Shown: positions 34,562-47,281, counted from the first letter of the stretch. The stretch: 64,000 nucleotides of DNA from Massilia sp. CFBP 13721 (GCF_014842025.1 NZ_JACYUY010000007.1:112665-176664); one strand, 5' to 3'. Program-made: numbers and translations. The notes: generated by a model not told the origin, from the letters alone.

Positions 34562-36865
34562 TTAGTTCAGCCCGATCTCGAACATCGCCGTCGTCCCGCT
34601 GATCTCGTTCGACACGATCAGCATCGGTTTGCCGTTCGGCGATTTGGATGCCGGGATCACGACCATGCCTTCCGGCCCGCGGTCGCCGCCGTTGACGATG
34701 CCGTTGTCGCCGTTGGCGTTCTTGATCACGGTGCCGGTACTCGTGCGGGTATTGATGTAGGTGACGTACTTCGGCGCCGCCGCCGTCGTCACGTCGTACA
34801 CCATCACGCCGCCCACCCGTTCCAGGCCGATAAAGGCGAAGGTCTTGCGGCCGAAGCGCTGCACCACCACGCTTTCCGGTTCCGGCCCCTTGTTCGGGCT
34901 GCGGGCGTCGAGCGCGTCGGCTTCGTCGTGGCCGGTGTTGAACGGGAAGTCGAAGCCGGGCGTGCCCGCCAGCTGCGCCGTCGTGCGCTCGAAGGCATCG
35001 CCCGAATCGTAGACGCGCGCGCCGGTGGCGGCATTCCAGATCGAGAACGAACGCCCGCCGAAAGCAACCAGCTCGGTGCACTGGCCGGCGCTGTTCTTGC
35101 CGGTGCTGCCGCCGTTCGGCGTCGTGGTGATGCGCAGGCGCCCGAGGTTGGAGTCGCGCGTCAGGTTGGCGATGTCGCCGCTGAAGCGGGTCGGATCCAG
35201 GCCCAGGGTGCCGCAATAGTCGCGCACACGGGTTTCTTCGTTAAAGCCCGGCCAGTCGGCACGGGCGTCGCCCTCGTTCGCCGTCACCAGGTACGTCACG
35301 CCGCCGACCGTGTAGTTGGCGATCCCGTCCGGCAGGTACATGCCCTTCACCGGCACCGGCGCGATTTTTATCAGGGGCGTGCCGCTGTTGGTATTCGTGC
35401 CGCCATCCTCGTTGCTGACGTCCATGCCGAAGCCGGCCAGGCTGTGGTCCTTGTAGCCGAGCGGGCGGATGGCGCTGACGCTGGCGCCGGCAATGTCGAC
35501 CACGGCGATCGCATTGTTTTCCTGCAGGGTGACATAGGCGGTCTTGCTGTCGAGGCTGACCGTCACGTATTCCGGTTCCAGGTCTTGCGCCACGCTGGCG
35601 CCCGGACCGTAGATGCGTACGCCGCTCGCGCGCAGGCTGTCGGCCTGGCCGTTGAAAGCGGTGAAGGTGGCCTTGCGCTCGACCGGCTTGCGGATGTCGG
35701 CGACGTCGATGATGCTGACCGAGCCTTCCGGATCGACCGAGTCGCTCAACCCATAGCTGTTCGGTTCGCCCTCGTTGGCGACGATCACGTGGCTGCCATT
35801 GGGCGTAAAGGTGAGCATGTCGGGCAGGGCGCCGACCTGCACTTGCGAGAGCGTGGACAGGTCCGCCGCGTTCACGAATACCACGCTGCCATTTGCCGTC
35901 TTCGGATTGGCCTGGATCGCCAGCGCGACGATCCCGTTGCGCACCGCCACGCTGTTCACGCTGCCCAGGTTTGCGCCGAAGGATTCAGTGCGCAGCGTAC
36001 CCACCTGCACCGGGTTGCGCGGATCGGCGATGTTCCATACCTCCACCGTGCCGGTGCCGGAACCGTTCACCACGAACAGGCGCCTGGTCAGCGCATCGTA
36101 GGCCGGGATCTCGTGGGTATCGACCAGCTTGCCGTCGACCACGTCGCCGCCGAAACCGCCGATGCGGGCCAGGCTCAAGGTCGTCGGCGTCCCTTCGATC
36201 ACGGGCAGCTTGGAAGCCGCTTGCGCCAGCGCGTCGGTAAGCGTGCTGTCGTTCTCCTTGAGGGCGGTTTGCAGCTTGTCCAGCAATTGGTCGAAGGCGT
36301 TGTCGCTACGCGCCGCGAACGCGGTCGTCACCGGGTCGAAGCCGCTTGGGAGCGTGACGCTGGCCGGCAACTGGCTGGCGAGGCGGCTGGTAGCGCCAGC
36401 GGCAGCCGCAGCGTCGATGCTGCGCAGGCCGGACGGGTCGGTCTTCAGGCGTGCGTACCAGGCGCCCGGTTCCTGGCCCGTCAGCACGGCCGTGTGCAGG
36501 CTAGTGAGGGTGGTCACGTTCGCCACGCCCGGCGCGACGGCCACCGCATGCAGGCGCTGGGTGTTCTCGGCGCCGCTGCTGCTGCCGACGCGCCCGCCGC
36601 TCGCTTCAATTGCGCACGGCAGGGTCAGTTCGGCGGAGGCGGGAATCGCCCAGGAGCCATCGGCTTCGGTCTTGACGGCGGCTGGCGTGCCGGCGGCGCA
36701 CTGCAAGGCGACGCTGGCGCCGACCAAGGGCGCGCCGACGGCGACGACGCCATGCAGCTTGAGACCCGCTCCTACGCCGTCGCTACCGCCACCGCAACCC
36801 TGCAACATCAACATCGTCGCAACCGCAGCCGCGATCGATCCCTTGTGTCCGCTGAATACCTGCAT
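34562..36865 (-). CDS. Choice-of-anchor I family lipoprotein (propeller-like)
   Basis: Exported protein of 767 residues with a signal peptide and lipobox-like LMLQGCGGG at about 19-27, so probably anchored to the outer membrane. After a carboxypeptidase-like beta domain (about 35-110), residues about 250-767 form the choice-of-anchor I region: LARIGGFGGDVVDGKLV, then repeated beta-propeller strands with LYVVN/EVWNIADPRNP and VANEGEP motifs, including TANEGDARADW. Such proteins have been linked to alkaline phosphatase-like surface proteins, but no catalytic residues are clear. AAGGAG precedes the ATG. Monocistronic. Confidence 0.82.
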   Translation of the reverse strand: MQVFSGHKGSIAAAVATMLMLQGCGGGSDGVGAGLKLHGVVAVGAPLVGASVALQCAAGTPAAVKTEADGSWAIPASAELTLPCAIEASGGRVGSSSGAENTQRLHAVAVAPGVANVTTLTSLHTAVLTGQEPGAWYARLKTDPSGLRSIDAAAAAGATSRLASQLPASVTLPSGFDPVTTAFAARSDNAFDQLLDKLQTALKENDSTLTDALAQAASKLPVIEGTPTTLSLARIGGFGGDVVDGKLVDTHEIPAYDALTRRLFVVNGSGTGTVEVWNIADPRNPVQVGTLRTESFGANLGSVNSVAVRNGIVALAIQANPKTANGSVVFVNAADLSTLSQVQVGALPDMLTFTPNGSHVIVANEGEPNSYGLSDSVDPEGSVSIIDVADIRKPVERKATFTAFNGQADSLRASGVRIYGPGASVAQDLEPEYVTVSLDSKTAYVTLQENNAIAVVDIAGASVSAIRPLGYKDHSLAGFGMDVSNEDGGTNTNSGTPLIKIAPVPVKGMYLPDGIANYTVGGVTYLVTANEGDARADWPGFNEETRVRDYCGTLGLDPTRFSGDIANLTRDSNLGRLRITTTPNGGSTGKNSAGQCTELVAFGGRSFSIWNAATGARVYDSGDAFERTTAQLAGTPGFDFPFNTGHDEADALDARSPNKGPEPESVVVQRFGRKTFAFIGLERVGGVMVYDVTTAAAPKYVTYINTRTSTGTVIKNANGDNGIVNGGDRGPEGMVVIPASKSPNGKPMLIVSNEISGTTAMFEIGLN

Positions 36866-36986
36866 CGATGATCTCCTTGAAAGACGTGCATTCTAGGAAA
36901 GGCAGATGACAGCTTGATGACGATTGCGACAATAACAATAAACCCGTTACACTGAGCAATACCAATCGCCTGCAACCGGAGAAGAC

Positions 36987-37415
36987 ATGAAATACGACGA
37001 CGCGTCCTGGCACTACGGCGGACAGTTTCCCAAGGACCTGAAGAACGCGGCCGGCGCCACGCACATCGCCATGTTCAGCGCCTGGTGCCTCCTGCACGGC
37101 CTGGGCGGCGCCCTCCATGCCGAGGATTTCGCGGACGAGCTGGAGCGCCTGCGTGCGCGCCAGGCCACGCCGGGAGAATGGTTCATCAACACCTGCGACG
37201 CCAAGTTCACCGACGAAGACTTGAACGACGAGGGCAATGCGTTCGCCGCCTTCTATTACGCACCCGAGCAGTCGCCGTATCCGACCGATTACGAAACCGC
37301 CGTGGCCCAGGATCTCGACTCGATCTATCACGTGCCGGATACCTGGGCGACGTATGATCTGCTGGCGCCGGTCATTGAGAAACGCTACAGCGAGTGGAAG
37401 CAGACGCAGGGCTGA
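36987..37415 (+). CDS. Conserved small protein, DUF7832-like
   Basis: 142-residue cytosolic protein beginning MKYDDASWHYGGQFP, with THIAMFSAWCLLHGL near 25-39 and GEWFINTCDAKFTDEDL near 63-79. The N-terminal pattern agrees with the DUF7832 family as I remember it; function unknown. Other landmarks are FAAFYYAPEQSPYPTDYE near 85-102. GGAGAAG lies directly before the ATG. Divergent from the choice-of-anchor I gene. Confidence 0.7.
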   Translation: MKYDDASWHYGGQFPKDLKNAAGATHIAMFSAWCLLHGLGGALHAEDFADELERLRARQATPGEWFINTCDAKFTDEDLNDEGNAFAAFYYAPEQSPYPTDYETAVAQDLDSIYHVPDTWATYDLLAPVIEKRYSEWKQTQG

Positions 37416-37470
37416 AGAAATGGCGTTCAACCGGCTTCCGACCAGCCGCGCGGTAAATCAGGCGCCTGCT

Positions 37471-37660
37471 GAACGCGTGGGCGGCGCACACGCAGTCGTC
37501 CATCATCCTTCGGGGTGGAGCCGACCACCCTACGGCCGACTCAGGTAGGGTAGCCGGCTCCACCTGAGTAGCTGAATTTCGGTAACGTGCGCGCCGCCCA
37601 CGCGGTAAGGTGGTCGGCTCCACCTGAGTAGCTGAATTTCGGTAACGTGCGCGCCGTCCA
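37471..37660. repeat. Intergenic repeat cluster with 60-bp tandem duplication
   Basis: A variant hairpin element (37471-37537) is followed by two tandem copies of a 60-bp unit. The shared part, CGGCTCCACCTGAGTAGCTG and onward, starts at 37555 and again at 37615 and is nearly identical for about 46 bp. The copies differ at GCGCGCCGCCCACG versus GCGCGCCGTCCACG. The stretch 37416-37665 holds no gene and lies between convergent genes. Confidence 0.85.
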
Positions 37661-37665
37661 CGAGT

Positions 37666-38051
37666 TCAGCCAGCGACGCCCACAAGCTCGAAATGCAGCG
37701 TCACGAATTCGAACCCGTCGTGCAGCTCCAGGTGCGGCAGGCAGCGCACGTGCACGTCGCGGAACTCCTGCGCACTTGTCAACGTTTCGCCGCGCCAGAC
37801 GTCTTCCGGAATGGCGCCGAAGGTGATCACGCGCACCTCGCGCGCGCGGATCGTGCAGCGCAGGCGGCCCTTCAGGTCGTAGACGTCGATCAGGTCGCCC
37901 GCCACGTAGCCGCCGTCGCCCAGTTCCCCGTATCCTTGATAGTAATCCTCGACCGTGTCGGCGGTGACGGTCTTGCGCCCGGCAATGACGGCGCGCACCA
38001 GGCTGTCGTCGTTTTCATGGGCGCCCCAGAAGGTGAGTTTTTTCCGCGTCG

Positions 38052-38055
<4 letters not shown>
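37666..38055 (-). CDS. ASCH domain protein
   Basis: 129 residues forming a single ASCH (PUA-like) domain, a fold linked to RNA binding or nucleoside hydrolysis. Landmarks: SLVRAVIAGRKTVTADTVE at 18-36, GDLIDVYDLKGRLRCTI near 53-69 and ITFGAIPEDVWRGE near 77-90, with the GxKxxT-like GRKTVT motif in place. The start overlaps the stop of the upstream hybrid kinase gene by 4 bp (ATGA), so it is translated with a signalling protein, an unusual pairing. Function unknown. Confidence 0.85.
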
Positions 38056-40235
<2,180 letters not shown>

Positions 40236-40330
40236 GGCATGGCTTTTTGGTAAAAAAGCATTATATGTTGAAATGCCAATGGCGGACCGGCTATGCTTGC
40301 CCGGTCATCGTTCACACGCAGCGAGCCCAT

Positions 40331-41077
40331 ATGAACAAAACCATCCTCATCACCGGCGGCGGGCGCGGCATCGGCGCCGCCTGCGCGCTGCTGGCCGCCG
40401 AACAGGGCTACCGGGTCTGCATCAATTACCGCAGCGACGCCGCCGCCGCCGCGCAGGTCGTGCGCGCGATCGAAGCGCAGGGCGGCGCAGCGCTGGCGCT
40501 GCAGGCCGACGTGGTTGATGAGGCCGAGGTCGAGCGGCTGTTCGCCGAGGTCGACGCACGCTGCGGCCAGCTCGACGCCCTCGTCAACAATGCCGGCGTG
40601 CTGGCGCGGCAGATGCGCGTGGATCAAATGGATGCGGCGCGCATCCGGCGCATCATGGACACCAACGTGGTCGGCCCCTTCCTGTGCGCGCGCGAAGCGG
40701 TGCGGCGCATGTCGACCCGGCACGGCGGCAGCGGCGGCGCCATCGTCAACGTGTCGTCGCGCGCGGCCGTGCTGGGTTCGCCGAACGAATACGTCGACTA
40801 CGCGGCATCGAAGGCGGCGCTCGACACGCTGACCATCGGGCTGTCGAAAGAGGTGGCGGGCGAGGGCATCCGCGTCAATGGCGTGCGACCGGGGCTGATC
40901 CACACGACGATGCATGCCGATGGCGGCGAGCCGGGGCGGGTGGAGCGGCTGCAGTCGTCGGTGCCGATGGGGCGCGGCGGCGAACCGGAGGAAGTGGCGC
41001 GTGCCGTGCTGTGGCTGTTGTCGGAGGCGGCGTCGTATACCACGGGCAGCTTCATCGAGGTGTCGGGCGGGCGTTGA
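40331..41077 (+). CDS. SDR family NAD(P)-dependent oxidoreductase
   Basis: Short-chain dehydrogenase of 248 residues. Cofactor motif TGGGRGIG at about 8-15, NNAG near 88, catalytic Ser in VNVSSRAAV near 142-150 and Y-x3-K in DYAASKAAL near 158-166; the C-terminal ASYTTGSFIEVSGGR is typical of 3-oxoacyl-ACP reductase/glucose dehydrogenase-like SDRs. ATG at 40331 gives the family N-terminus. Divergent from the hybrid kinase. Substrate unknown. Confidence 0.9.
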   Translation: MNKTILITGGGRGIGAACALLAAEQGYRVCINYRSDAAAAAQVVRAIEAQGGAALALQADVVDEAEVERLFAEVDARCGQLDALVNNAGVLARQMRVDQMDAARIRRIMDTNVVGPFLCAREAVRRMSTRHGGSGGAIVNVSSRAAVLGSPNEYVDYAASKAALDTLTIGLSKEVAGEGIRVNGVRPGLIHTTMHADGGEPGRVERLQSSVPMGRGGEPEEVARAVLWLLSEAASYTTGSFIEVSGGR

Positions 41078-41162
41078 ACATCAGCGCGGAAGTGGCCTGG
41101 ATTTTTATCTTGAGTGAAGTTGTCACATGGGACGTGGCTACCTTGGGAGACCTAACCCTGCT

Positions 41163-41486
41163 TCAGGTCTCGTCCAAAGGTAAATCGAGGTGGTAATTCC
41201 AGTGATAATGGAAAATTGCGGCCGATGCAGCCTGGCCGTGTATGCACGGCGTCTTGTAGACCAAATAGCCGCGGCGGTTATTGATCCTTACCCGATACAC
41301 GCCAGCGCCCTGATGGACCTTGTCTCCGCCCGTCTGCATGTTCAGGGCTCTGATCAAGGCGGTGCGCAGCGTCGTATCGTCGGCGGTAGCATGTCCTTGG
41401 GCCGACGCTGTCTTATAGAGCGTGTAGGTCTGGCGGGCGTTGCCACCGTCCAGATAAACTTGCGCATCCGAGGTCAGTAAATGCAT
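41163..41486 (-). CDS. Hypothetical protein without recognised family
   Basis: 107 residues, no signal peptide or membrane helix. Composition is polar with a His/Tyr-rich C-terminus (FHYHWNYHLDLPL). AGGAGA lies 7 bp before the ATG, good support for translation. Codon use is less GC-biased than its neighbours, hinting at acquisition. On the same strand downstream of hexR but 224 bp away; that spacer (41487-41710) holds a short open stretch starting right after hexR with no start signal. I do not recognise the family. Confidence 0.5.
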   Translation of the reverse strand: MHLLTSDAQVYLDGGNARQTYTLYKTASAQGHATADDTTLRTALIRALNMQTGGDKVHQGAGVYRVRINNRRGYLVYKTPCIHGQAASAAIFHYHWNYHLDLPLDET

Positions 41487-41710
41487 GAGCGTCTCCTGGC
41501 TGATGGTGCAACGAATTTAGCGTTCGTAGCAGACTCTAGCATGCTGTTAAAATCCTCGCAATAACCTGTTATCAGGTCCGCAAACAGCGAGTTGCACGGC
41601 ACCGATCCGGGGCAGTTCGTCTTGCGTCTCGGCCAGCATAGGCACTGGAATTTCTATGTACCGCTCACGTGCAGCGGCAATCGCCGGCACGCTGAATAAC
41701 GTGCCGCTCG

Positions 41711-42565
41711 CTAGCCGATAAACGAATCGAACTGCATATCGAATTCCTGCAGCGCCTTCTGCGCGTTCTGCATCTTCTTGCGGAATTCCGGCCCGCGCTG
41801 CAAGGCGAGACCGACCGCCAGCACGTCGATCACGACCAGGTAGGCCAGGCGCGCCGAGATCGGGGTGTAGGGGTCGATATTGAAGACCAGGTCGATTGGA
41901 ATCAGCACGCTGGCCATGTCCGCCAGCGGGGTGCCGGACGGCGCCAGCACGATCACGTCGGCGCCGCCGCGGCGCGCCAGCTTGGCCGAGCGCACCAGCT
42001 GCGGGTTGTTGCCGCGCTGCGAGATCGCCACCACCGCGTCGCCTTCGCGCAGCAGGGCCGCCGCGATCGAGTGGATCGCCGGGTCGGCATAGGCGACTGT
42101 GGGCACGCCCGAGCGGAAGAACTTGTGCTGGGCGTCGGCGGCGACGATGCCCGACGTGCCCTGGCCGTAGAACTCGATCTTGTTGGCACGCGACAGGATG
42201 TCGAGCGCCTTTTGCACCGACTCGGCATTCAGGTTGTTGCGCAGGTCGAGCAGGGTGTTAATCGAGCGGCTGCAGATCTTGTTCACCAGGTCCGCTGCGA
42301 GATCGTCCTGGGCCGGCTGCTCGTTCGCGGCGGGCAGCGCCAGCGCCAGGCCCTGCGCCAGCTTCAGCTTGAATTCGTGCCAGCCGTCGTAGCCGAGCGT
42401 GCGGCAAAAGCGCACAACGGTCGGTTCCGATACCTGCGCATTCTTCGCCAGCGCCGTGATGTTCTGGCTGACGGTGGCGTTCGGGGCTTCCAGCACGGCC
42501 AGCGCGACCTTGCGCTCGGACTTCGAGAGCGAGTCGAGCTGGGTACGGATCGAGTCGAGCAGCAT
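41711..42565 (-). CDS. hexR: HexR transcriptional regulator (RpiR family)
   Basis: RpiR-type repressor, 284 residues, controlling central sugar metabolism in response to KDPG. N-terminal helix-turn-helix at about 10-75 (ALAKNAQVSEPTVVRFCRTLGYDG, split here: ALAKNAQVSEP, VVRFCRTLGYDG) and C-terminal SIS sugar-phosphate domain (about 110-260) with YGQGTSGIVAADAQHKF and ISQRGNNPQLV. It begins 4 bp after zwf, so zwf-hexR form an operon and HexR would control its own synthesis. HexR-like boxes lie ahead of zwf, pgi and edd. Confidence 0.93.
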   Translation of the reverse strand: MLLDSIRTQLDSLSKSERKVALAVLEAPNATVSQNITALAKNAQVSEPTVVRFCRTLGYDGWHEFKLKLAQGLALALPAANEQPAQDDLAADLVNKICSRSINTLLDLRNNLNAESVQKALDILSRANKIEFYGQGTSGIVAADAQHKFFRSGVPTVAYADPAIHSIAAALLREGDAVVAISQRGNNPQLVRSAKLARRGGADVIVLAPSGTPLADMASVLIPIDLVFNIDPYTPISARLAYLVVIDVLAVGLALQRGPEFRKKMQNAQKALQEFDMQFDSFIG

Positions 42566-42569
42566 CTGC

Positions 42570-44045
<1,476 letters not shown>

Positions 44046-44081
44046 GGTTCGGAGTCGCGGAATGGAGAGAGTTGCTGATTG

Positions 44082-44096
44082 TGTAAATTTACTACA
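44082..44096. promoter_or_regulatory. HexR-like operator upstream of zwf
   Basis: TGTAAATTTACTACA matches the HexR consensus TGTARTWWWAYTACA at 14 of 15 positions. It is centred about 44 bp before the zwf ATG. As hexR is the second gene of this operon, the site implies autoregulation. Match made by eye with the consensus known from gammaproteobacteria. Confidence 0.7.
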
Positions 44097-44218
44097 CGAA
44101 TATGCGGTTGGCAAGAAACTCTACTACGTACATGGGAATGAGCGCGTTTGATAGTGCCACAAGCAGGTGGGAGAGGCCGTTCGGGTCACTTGCATCGCCG
44201 GGCGGCGTGCTGGAGGGC

Positions 44219-44386
44219 CGTAGGGTGGGCGGCTATACCCGACGGTTTGCGGACAGGCGGCGTGGATGCCGCCCACGCGTTCAACGCACGCAAGCATCGC
44301 GCGGCAGTGCGCAGGATGGTTGAACGCGTGGGCGGCATTCAATCTGCGGATGATCACATACCCGGGTATAGCCGCCCACCCTACGT
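44219..44386. repeat. Facing pair of long intergenic repeats
   Basis: CGTAGGGTGGGCGGCTATAC and onward (44219-44285) faces TTGAACGCGTGGGCGGCATT and onward, ending GCCCACCCTACG (44321-44386). Each is about 66 bp, longer than most elements here, with GGGCGGC/GCCGCCC stems and a TATACCCG/CGGGTATA arm. The stretch 44097-44407 between zwf and the lactonase gene contains only these repeats. Confidence 0.8.
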
Positions 44387-44407
44387 CCCTTGCGAATGCG
44401 TCGACAA

Positions 44408-45343
44408 TCAGCGCTTGTACTCCGGCTGCACCAGCCCCGCCACATCCAGCTTGATACACAACACCTTGCCCGTCAACGGATACCGCGCCAGCTCCTCCGC
44501 CGAGCGCCCATGGCTGGCGCTGGTGACATACAAGGTGCGCAGGTCGCTGCCGCCGAACACCACCGCCGTCGGGCAGCGCAGCGGCAGCTGCACTTCGCGC
44601 AGCAGTTCGCCCGTGGGCGACAGTTTCAGCAGGCGGCCGCCTTCGAACATCGCGATCCAGTAATTGCCGTCGGCGTCGACCGCGGCGCCGTCCGGGCGGC
44701 CGCCGTAGTCGGCCGAGGTCTTGTCGGTCGAGAAGGTGACCAGGTTGCGCCCGTTGGCCACCGTGCCGCCGGCGGCGTCGAAGTCGTAGCGGTCGATACG
44801 GTGGCTGGTGGTGTCGGCGTGGAACATGGTGGCGCCGTCCGGGGCCCAGGCCAGGCCGTTCGAGTTGGTCATGCCGCCCGACCAGGCCAGGCGCAGCTGG
44901 TCGCGCTCGAGCACGTACATCTCGGCGGCCGGCTTGTCGCGCGGCTCGTACATGGTGCCGACCCAGAAGCGCCCCTGCGGATCGACGCGGCCGTCGTTGA
45001 AGCGGGTGATCGCCGTGTCGTAGGGGGCGGGGCAGATGTCGGTGATCTCGCCGCTGGTCGTGTTCAGGCGGATGAAGCCTTTACGGGTGGCCACGACCAG
45101 GTTGTTGTTGCCGTCGACGGCAATCGCCGACGGTTCCGACCCCATCTTCCAGCTCGTGAACTTGCCGCTGGCCGGGTGCACGCGGTTGACGGTGAGTCCG
45201 TTGATGTCGACCCAGTACAGGGCCGACTCCACGTCGTGCCAGAGCGGGCACTCGCCGACCAGCATTGGGTCGTTGTGGACGACATCGAATTTCAGCGTTT
45301 TCATATCGCTACCTGCGTGGTTCACTGCGTAATTCATCGTCAT
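44408..45343 (-). CDS. SMP-30/gluconolactonase family lactonase
   Basis: Six-bladed propeller sugar lactonase of about 311 residues. Metal and substrate motifs of the SMP-30 family are visible: VGECPLWHDVESALYWVDI near 28-46, NDGRVDPQGRFWVGTM near 105-120 and MTNSNGLAWAPDGATM near 148-163. Start ATGA overlaps the pgi stop; a later ATG at 45304 with its own AGG site is the alternative. Its position between zwf and pgi, with no canonical 6-phosphogluconolactonase in view, suggests it could hydrolyse 6-phosphogluconolactone or gluconolactone. That role is inferred from context. Confidence 0.85.
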   Translation of the reverse strand: MTMNYAVNHAGSDMKTLKFDVVHNDPMLVGECPLWHDVESALYWVDINGLTVNRVHPASGKFTSWKMGSEPSAIAVDGNNNLVVATRKGFIRLNTTSGEITDICPAPYDTAITRFNDGRVDPQGRFWVGTMYEPRDKPAAEMYVLERDQLRLAWSGGMTNSNGLAWAPDGATMFHADTTSHRIDRYDFDAAGGTVANGRNLVTFSTDKTSADYGGRPDGAAVDADGNYWIAMFEGGRLLKLSPTGELLREVQLPLRCPTAVVFGGSDLRTLYVTSASHGRSAEELARYPLTGKVLCIKLDVAGLVQPEYKR

Positions 45344-46980
45344 ACGGCGGCCTTGGCGCGTGCGATCAGGCCATTGGTGGAGCTGTCGTGCGCCTCGGGA
45401 CGCGGCTCGCCCTTCAGTTCCGCCTCGACCTGCTTGGCCAGCACCTTGCCCAGCTCCACGCCCCACTGGTCGAAGCTGTTCAGGTCCCACAGCACGCCCT
45501 GGACAAACGTCTTGTGTTCGTACAGTGCGATCAGCGCGCCCAGCGTGGCCGGGGTCAGGTATTCCATCAGGATCGTGTTGCTCGGCCGGTTGCCGGGGAA
45601 GGTCTTGTGCGGCGCCAGGCGTTCGATTTCGCTCAGCGACAGGCCCTGGCCCTGCAGGTCTTGCCGTACTTCGTCGATCGTCTTGCCCTTCATGAAGGCT
45701 TCCGATTGCGCGAAACAGTTCGCCAGCAGGGCGGTGTGGTGGTGCTGCAGCTCATGCGCCGGACGCAGCGCGGCGATGAAGTCGATCGGCGTTACGTCGG
45801 TGCCCTGGTGCAGCAGCTGGAAGTAGGCGTGCTGGCCATTGGTGCCCGGCTCGCCCCAGATGGCGGGGCAGGTCGGGGTGTCGACGGCTTCGCCGTCGCG
45901 CGTCACGCGCTTGCCGTTGCTCTCCATGTCGAGCTGCTGCAGGTAGGCGGGGAAGCGGTTCAGGTCCTGGTGGTAGGGCGCGATCGAGACCGAGGTGCAG
46001 CCGAGGAACTGGCGGTTCCAGAAGCCGACCAGCCCCAAGAGCATCGGCATGTTTTCCTCCACGGCCGCGGTCCGGAAATGCTGGTCCATGGCGTGGGCGC
46101 CGGCCAGGAAGTCCGAGAAATAGCCGAAGCCGACCGCCAGCGCCACCGGCAGGCCGATCGCCGACCACACCGAATAGCGCCCGCCCACCCAGTCCCAGAA
46201 CGGGAACATGTTGGCCGGGTCGATGCCGAAGGTTTTAATGGCTTCCACATTGGTCGACACCGCCACGAAATGCTTGGCCAGCGCCTCTTCCTGTGCATGG
46301 GCCAGGAACCACATGCGTGCGGTCTGCGCGTTCATCATGGTCTCGGCCGTGGTGAAGGTCTTCGAGGCGATGATGAACAGGGTGGTTTCCGGGTTCAGCG
46401 TTTCCAGCGCCGCGTCCATGTCGTGGCCGTCGACGTTCGAGACGAAGTGCATGTTCAAGCTCGGGTGGCTGTACTGGCGCAGCGCCAGGCAGACCATCTT
46501 CGGACCCAGGTCGGAGCCGCCGATGCCGATGTTGACGATGTCGCTGATCGGTTTGCCCGTATGGCCGCGCCAGTCGCCGCTGCGTACGGCATCGGTGAAG
46601 GTTTTGACGCGCGCCAGCACGGCGTGCACGTCGGCCAGCACGTCCTGGCCGTCGACGACGAGCGCCGCGTCGCGCGGGGCGCGCAGGGCGGTGTGCAGGA
46701 CGGCGCGCTGTTCGGTGTTGTTGATCTTCTCGCCGGCGAACATGGCGTCGCGCCGGCTTTCCACGCCGCGCTCGCGCGCCAGCTCCGCCAGCAGTTCAAG
46801 CGTGCGCCCGTCAAGACGGTTTTTTGAATAGTCTAGAAACAGGCCGGCGGCCTCGATCGACATGCGCTCGAAGCGCTGCGGATCGGCTGCGAACAGGTGC
46901 CGCATCTCCCAGTCTTCCGCCTCGATGGCATGGGTTTCGAGGGCCTGGAAACTGGTCGTGCTGGTGAGTGGCGTGGTCAT
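45340..46980 (-). CDS. pgi: Glucose-6-phosphate isomerase
   Basis: Interconverts glucose and fructose 6-phosphates. 546 residues, close to the E. coli enzyme. Motifs NIGIGGSDLGPKMV (about 150-163), FWDWVGGRYSVWSAIGLP (about 262-279) and the catalytic QLLHQGTDV...FI region and HDSSTNGLI at the C-terminus are present. A HexR-like box lies 66 bp upstream. Overlaps the downstream lactonase gene by 4 bp, indicating an operon. Confidence 0.96.
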   Translation of the reverse strand: MTTPLTSTTSFQALETHAIEAEDWEMRHLFAADPQRFERMSIEAAGLFLDYSKNRLDGRTLELLAELARERGVESRRDAMFAGEKINNTEQRAVLHTALRAPRDAALVVDGQDVLADVHAVLARVKTFTDAVRSGDWRGHTGKPISDIVNIGIGGSDLGPKMVCLALRQYSHPSLNMHFVSNVDGHDMDAALETLNPETTLFIIASKTFTTAETMMNAQTARMWFLAHAQEEALAKHFVAVSTNVEAIKTFGIDPANMFPFWDWVGGRYSVWSAIGLPVALAVGFGYFSDFLAGAHAMDQHFRTAAVEENMPMLLGLVGFWNRQFLGCTSVSIAPYHQDLNRFPAYLQQLDMESNGKRVTRDGEAVDTPTCPAIWGEPGTNGQHAYFQLLHQGTDVTPIDFIAALRPAHELQHHHTALLANCFAQSEAFMKGKTIDEVRQDLQGQGLSLSEIERLAPHKTFPGNRPSNTILMEYLTPATLGALIALYEHKTFVQGVLWDLNSFDQWGVELGKVLAKQVEAELKGEPRPEAHDSSTNGLIARAKAAV

Positions 46981-47045
46981 AAATAATGAAATAAGCGTGC
47001 GCGATGTTGTTTTGGACAGGTTATCGAATATTACATTGAATGGCG

Positions 47046-47060
47046 CGTAAATTCACTACA
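47046..47060. promoter_or_regulatory. HexR-like operator upstream of pgi
   Basis: CGTAAATTCACTACA matches the HexR consensus TGTARTWWWAYTACA at 12 of 15 positions, 66-80 bp before the pgi start and in an AT-richer stretch. Weaker than the zwf box but placed consistently with shared control. Confidence 0.5.
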
Positions 47061-47120
47061 TGATGAGGCGTGCGCGGCACCCGGGTTGGTCGAAACGGTG
47101 TTGCTGATCAGCCGGTGATC

Positions 47121-47224
47121 CGCGTGGGCTCGAGAGCCCACCCTACGGTGCGCAACTGTTAACGGCATGATTTTTGTACCTCGGCAGGTCGTGCACCGTA
47201 GGGTGGGCTCTCCGAGCCCACGCG
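47121..47224. repeat. Facing pair of intergenic hairpin repeats
   Basis: CGCGTGGGCTCGAGAGCCCA and onward (47121-47147) faces CGTAGGGTGGGCTCTCCGAG and onward (47197-47224). They lie between the divergent pgi and edd genes, between the two HexR-like boxes. The remainder of 46981-47320 is AT-rich promoter-like DNA with no gene. Confidence 0.82.
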
Positions 47225-47281
47225 CCAACGCACGGCACCGGTTCGAAAAACCAAACTCCCACCCAACCCCCATTTCTATTT

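Noticed and set aside
34208..36871. Plus-strand frame of nearly 890 codons opposite the choice-of-anchor I gene
   Set aside because: Composition is Arg/Ala/His-rich and lacks domains; the minus-strand lipoprotein has signal peptide, lipobox and ribosome-binding site.
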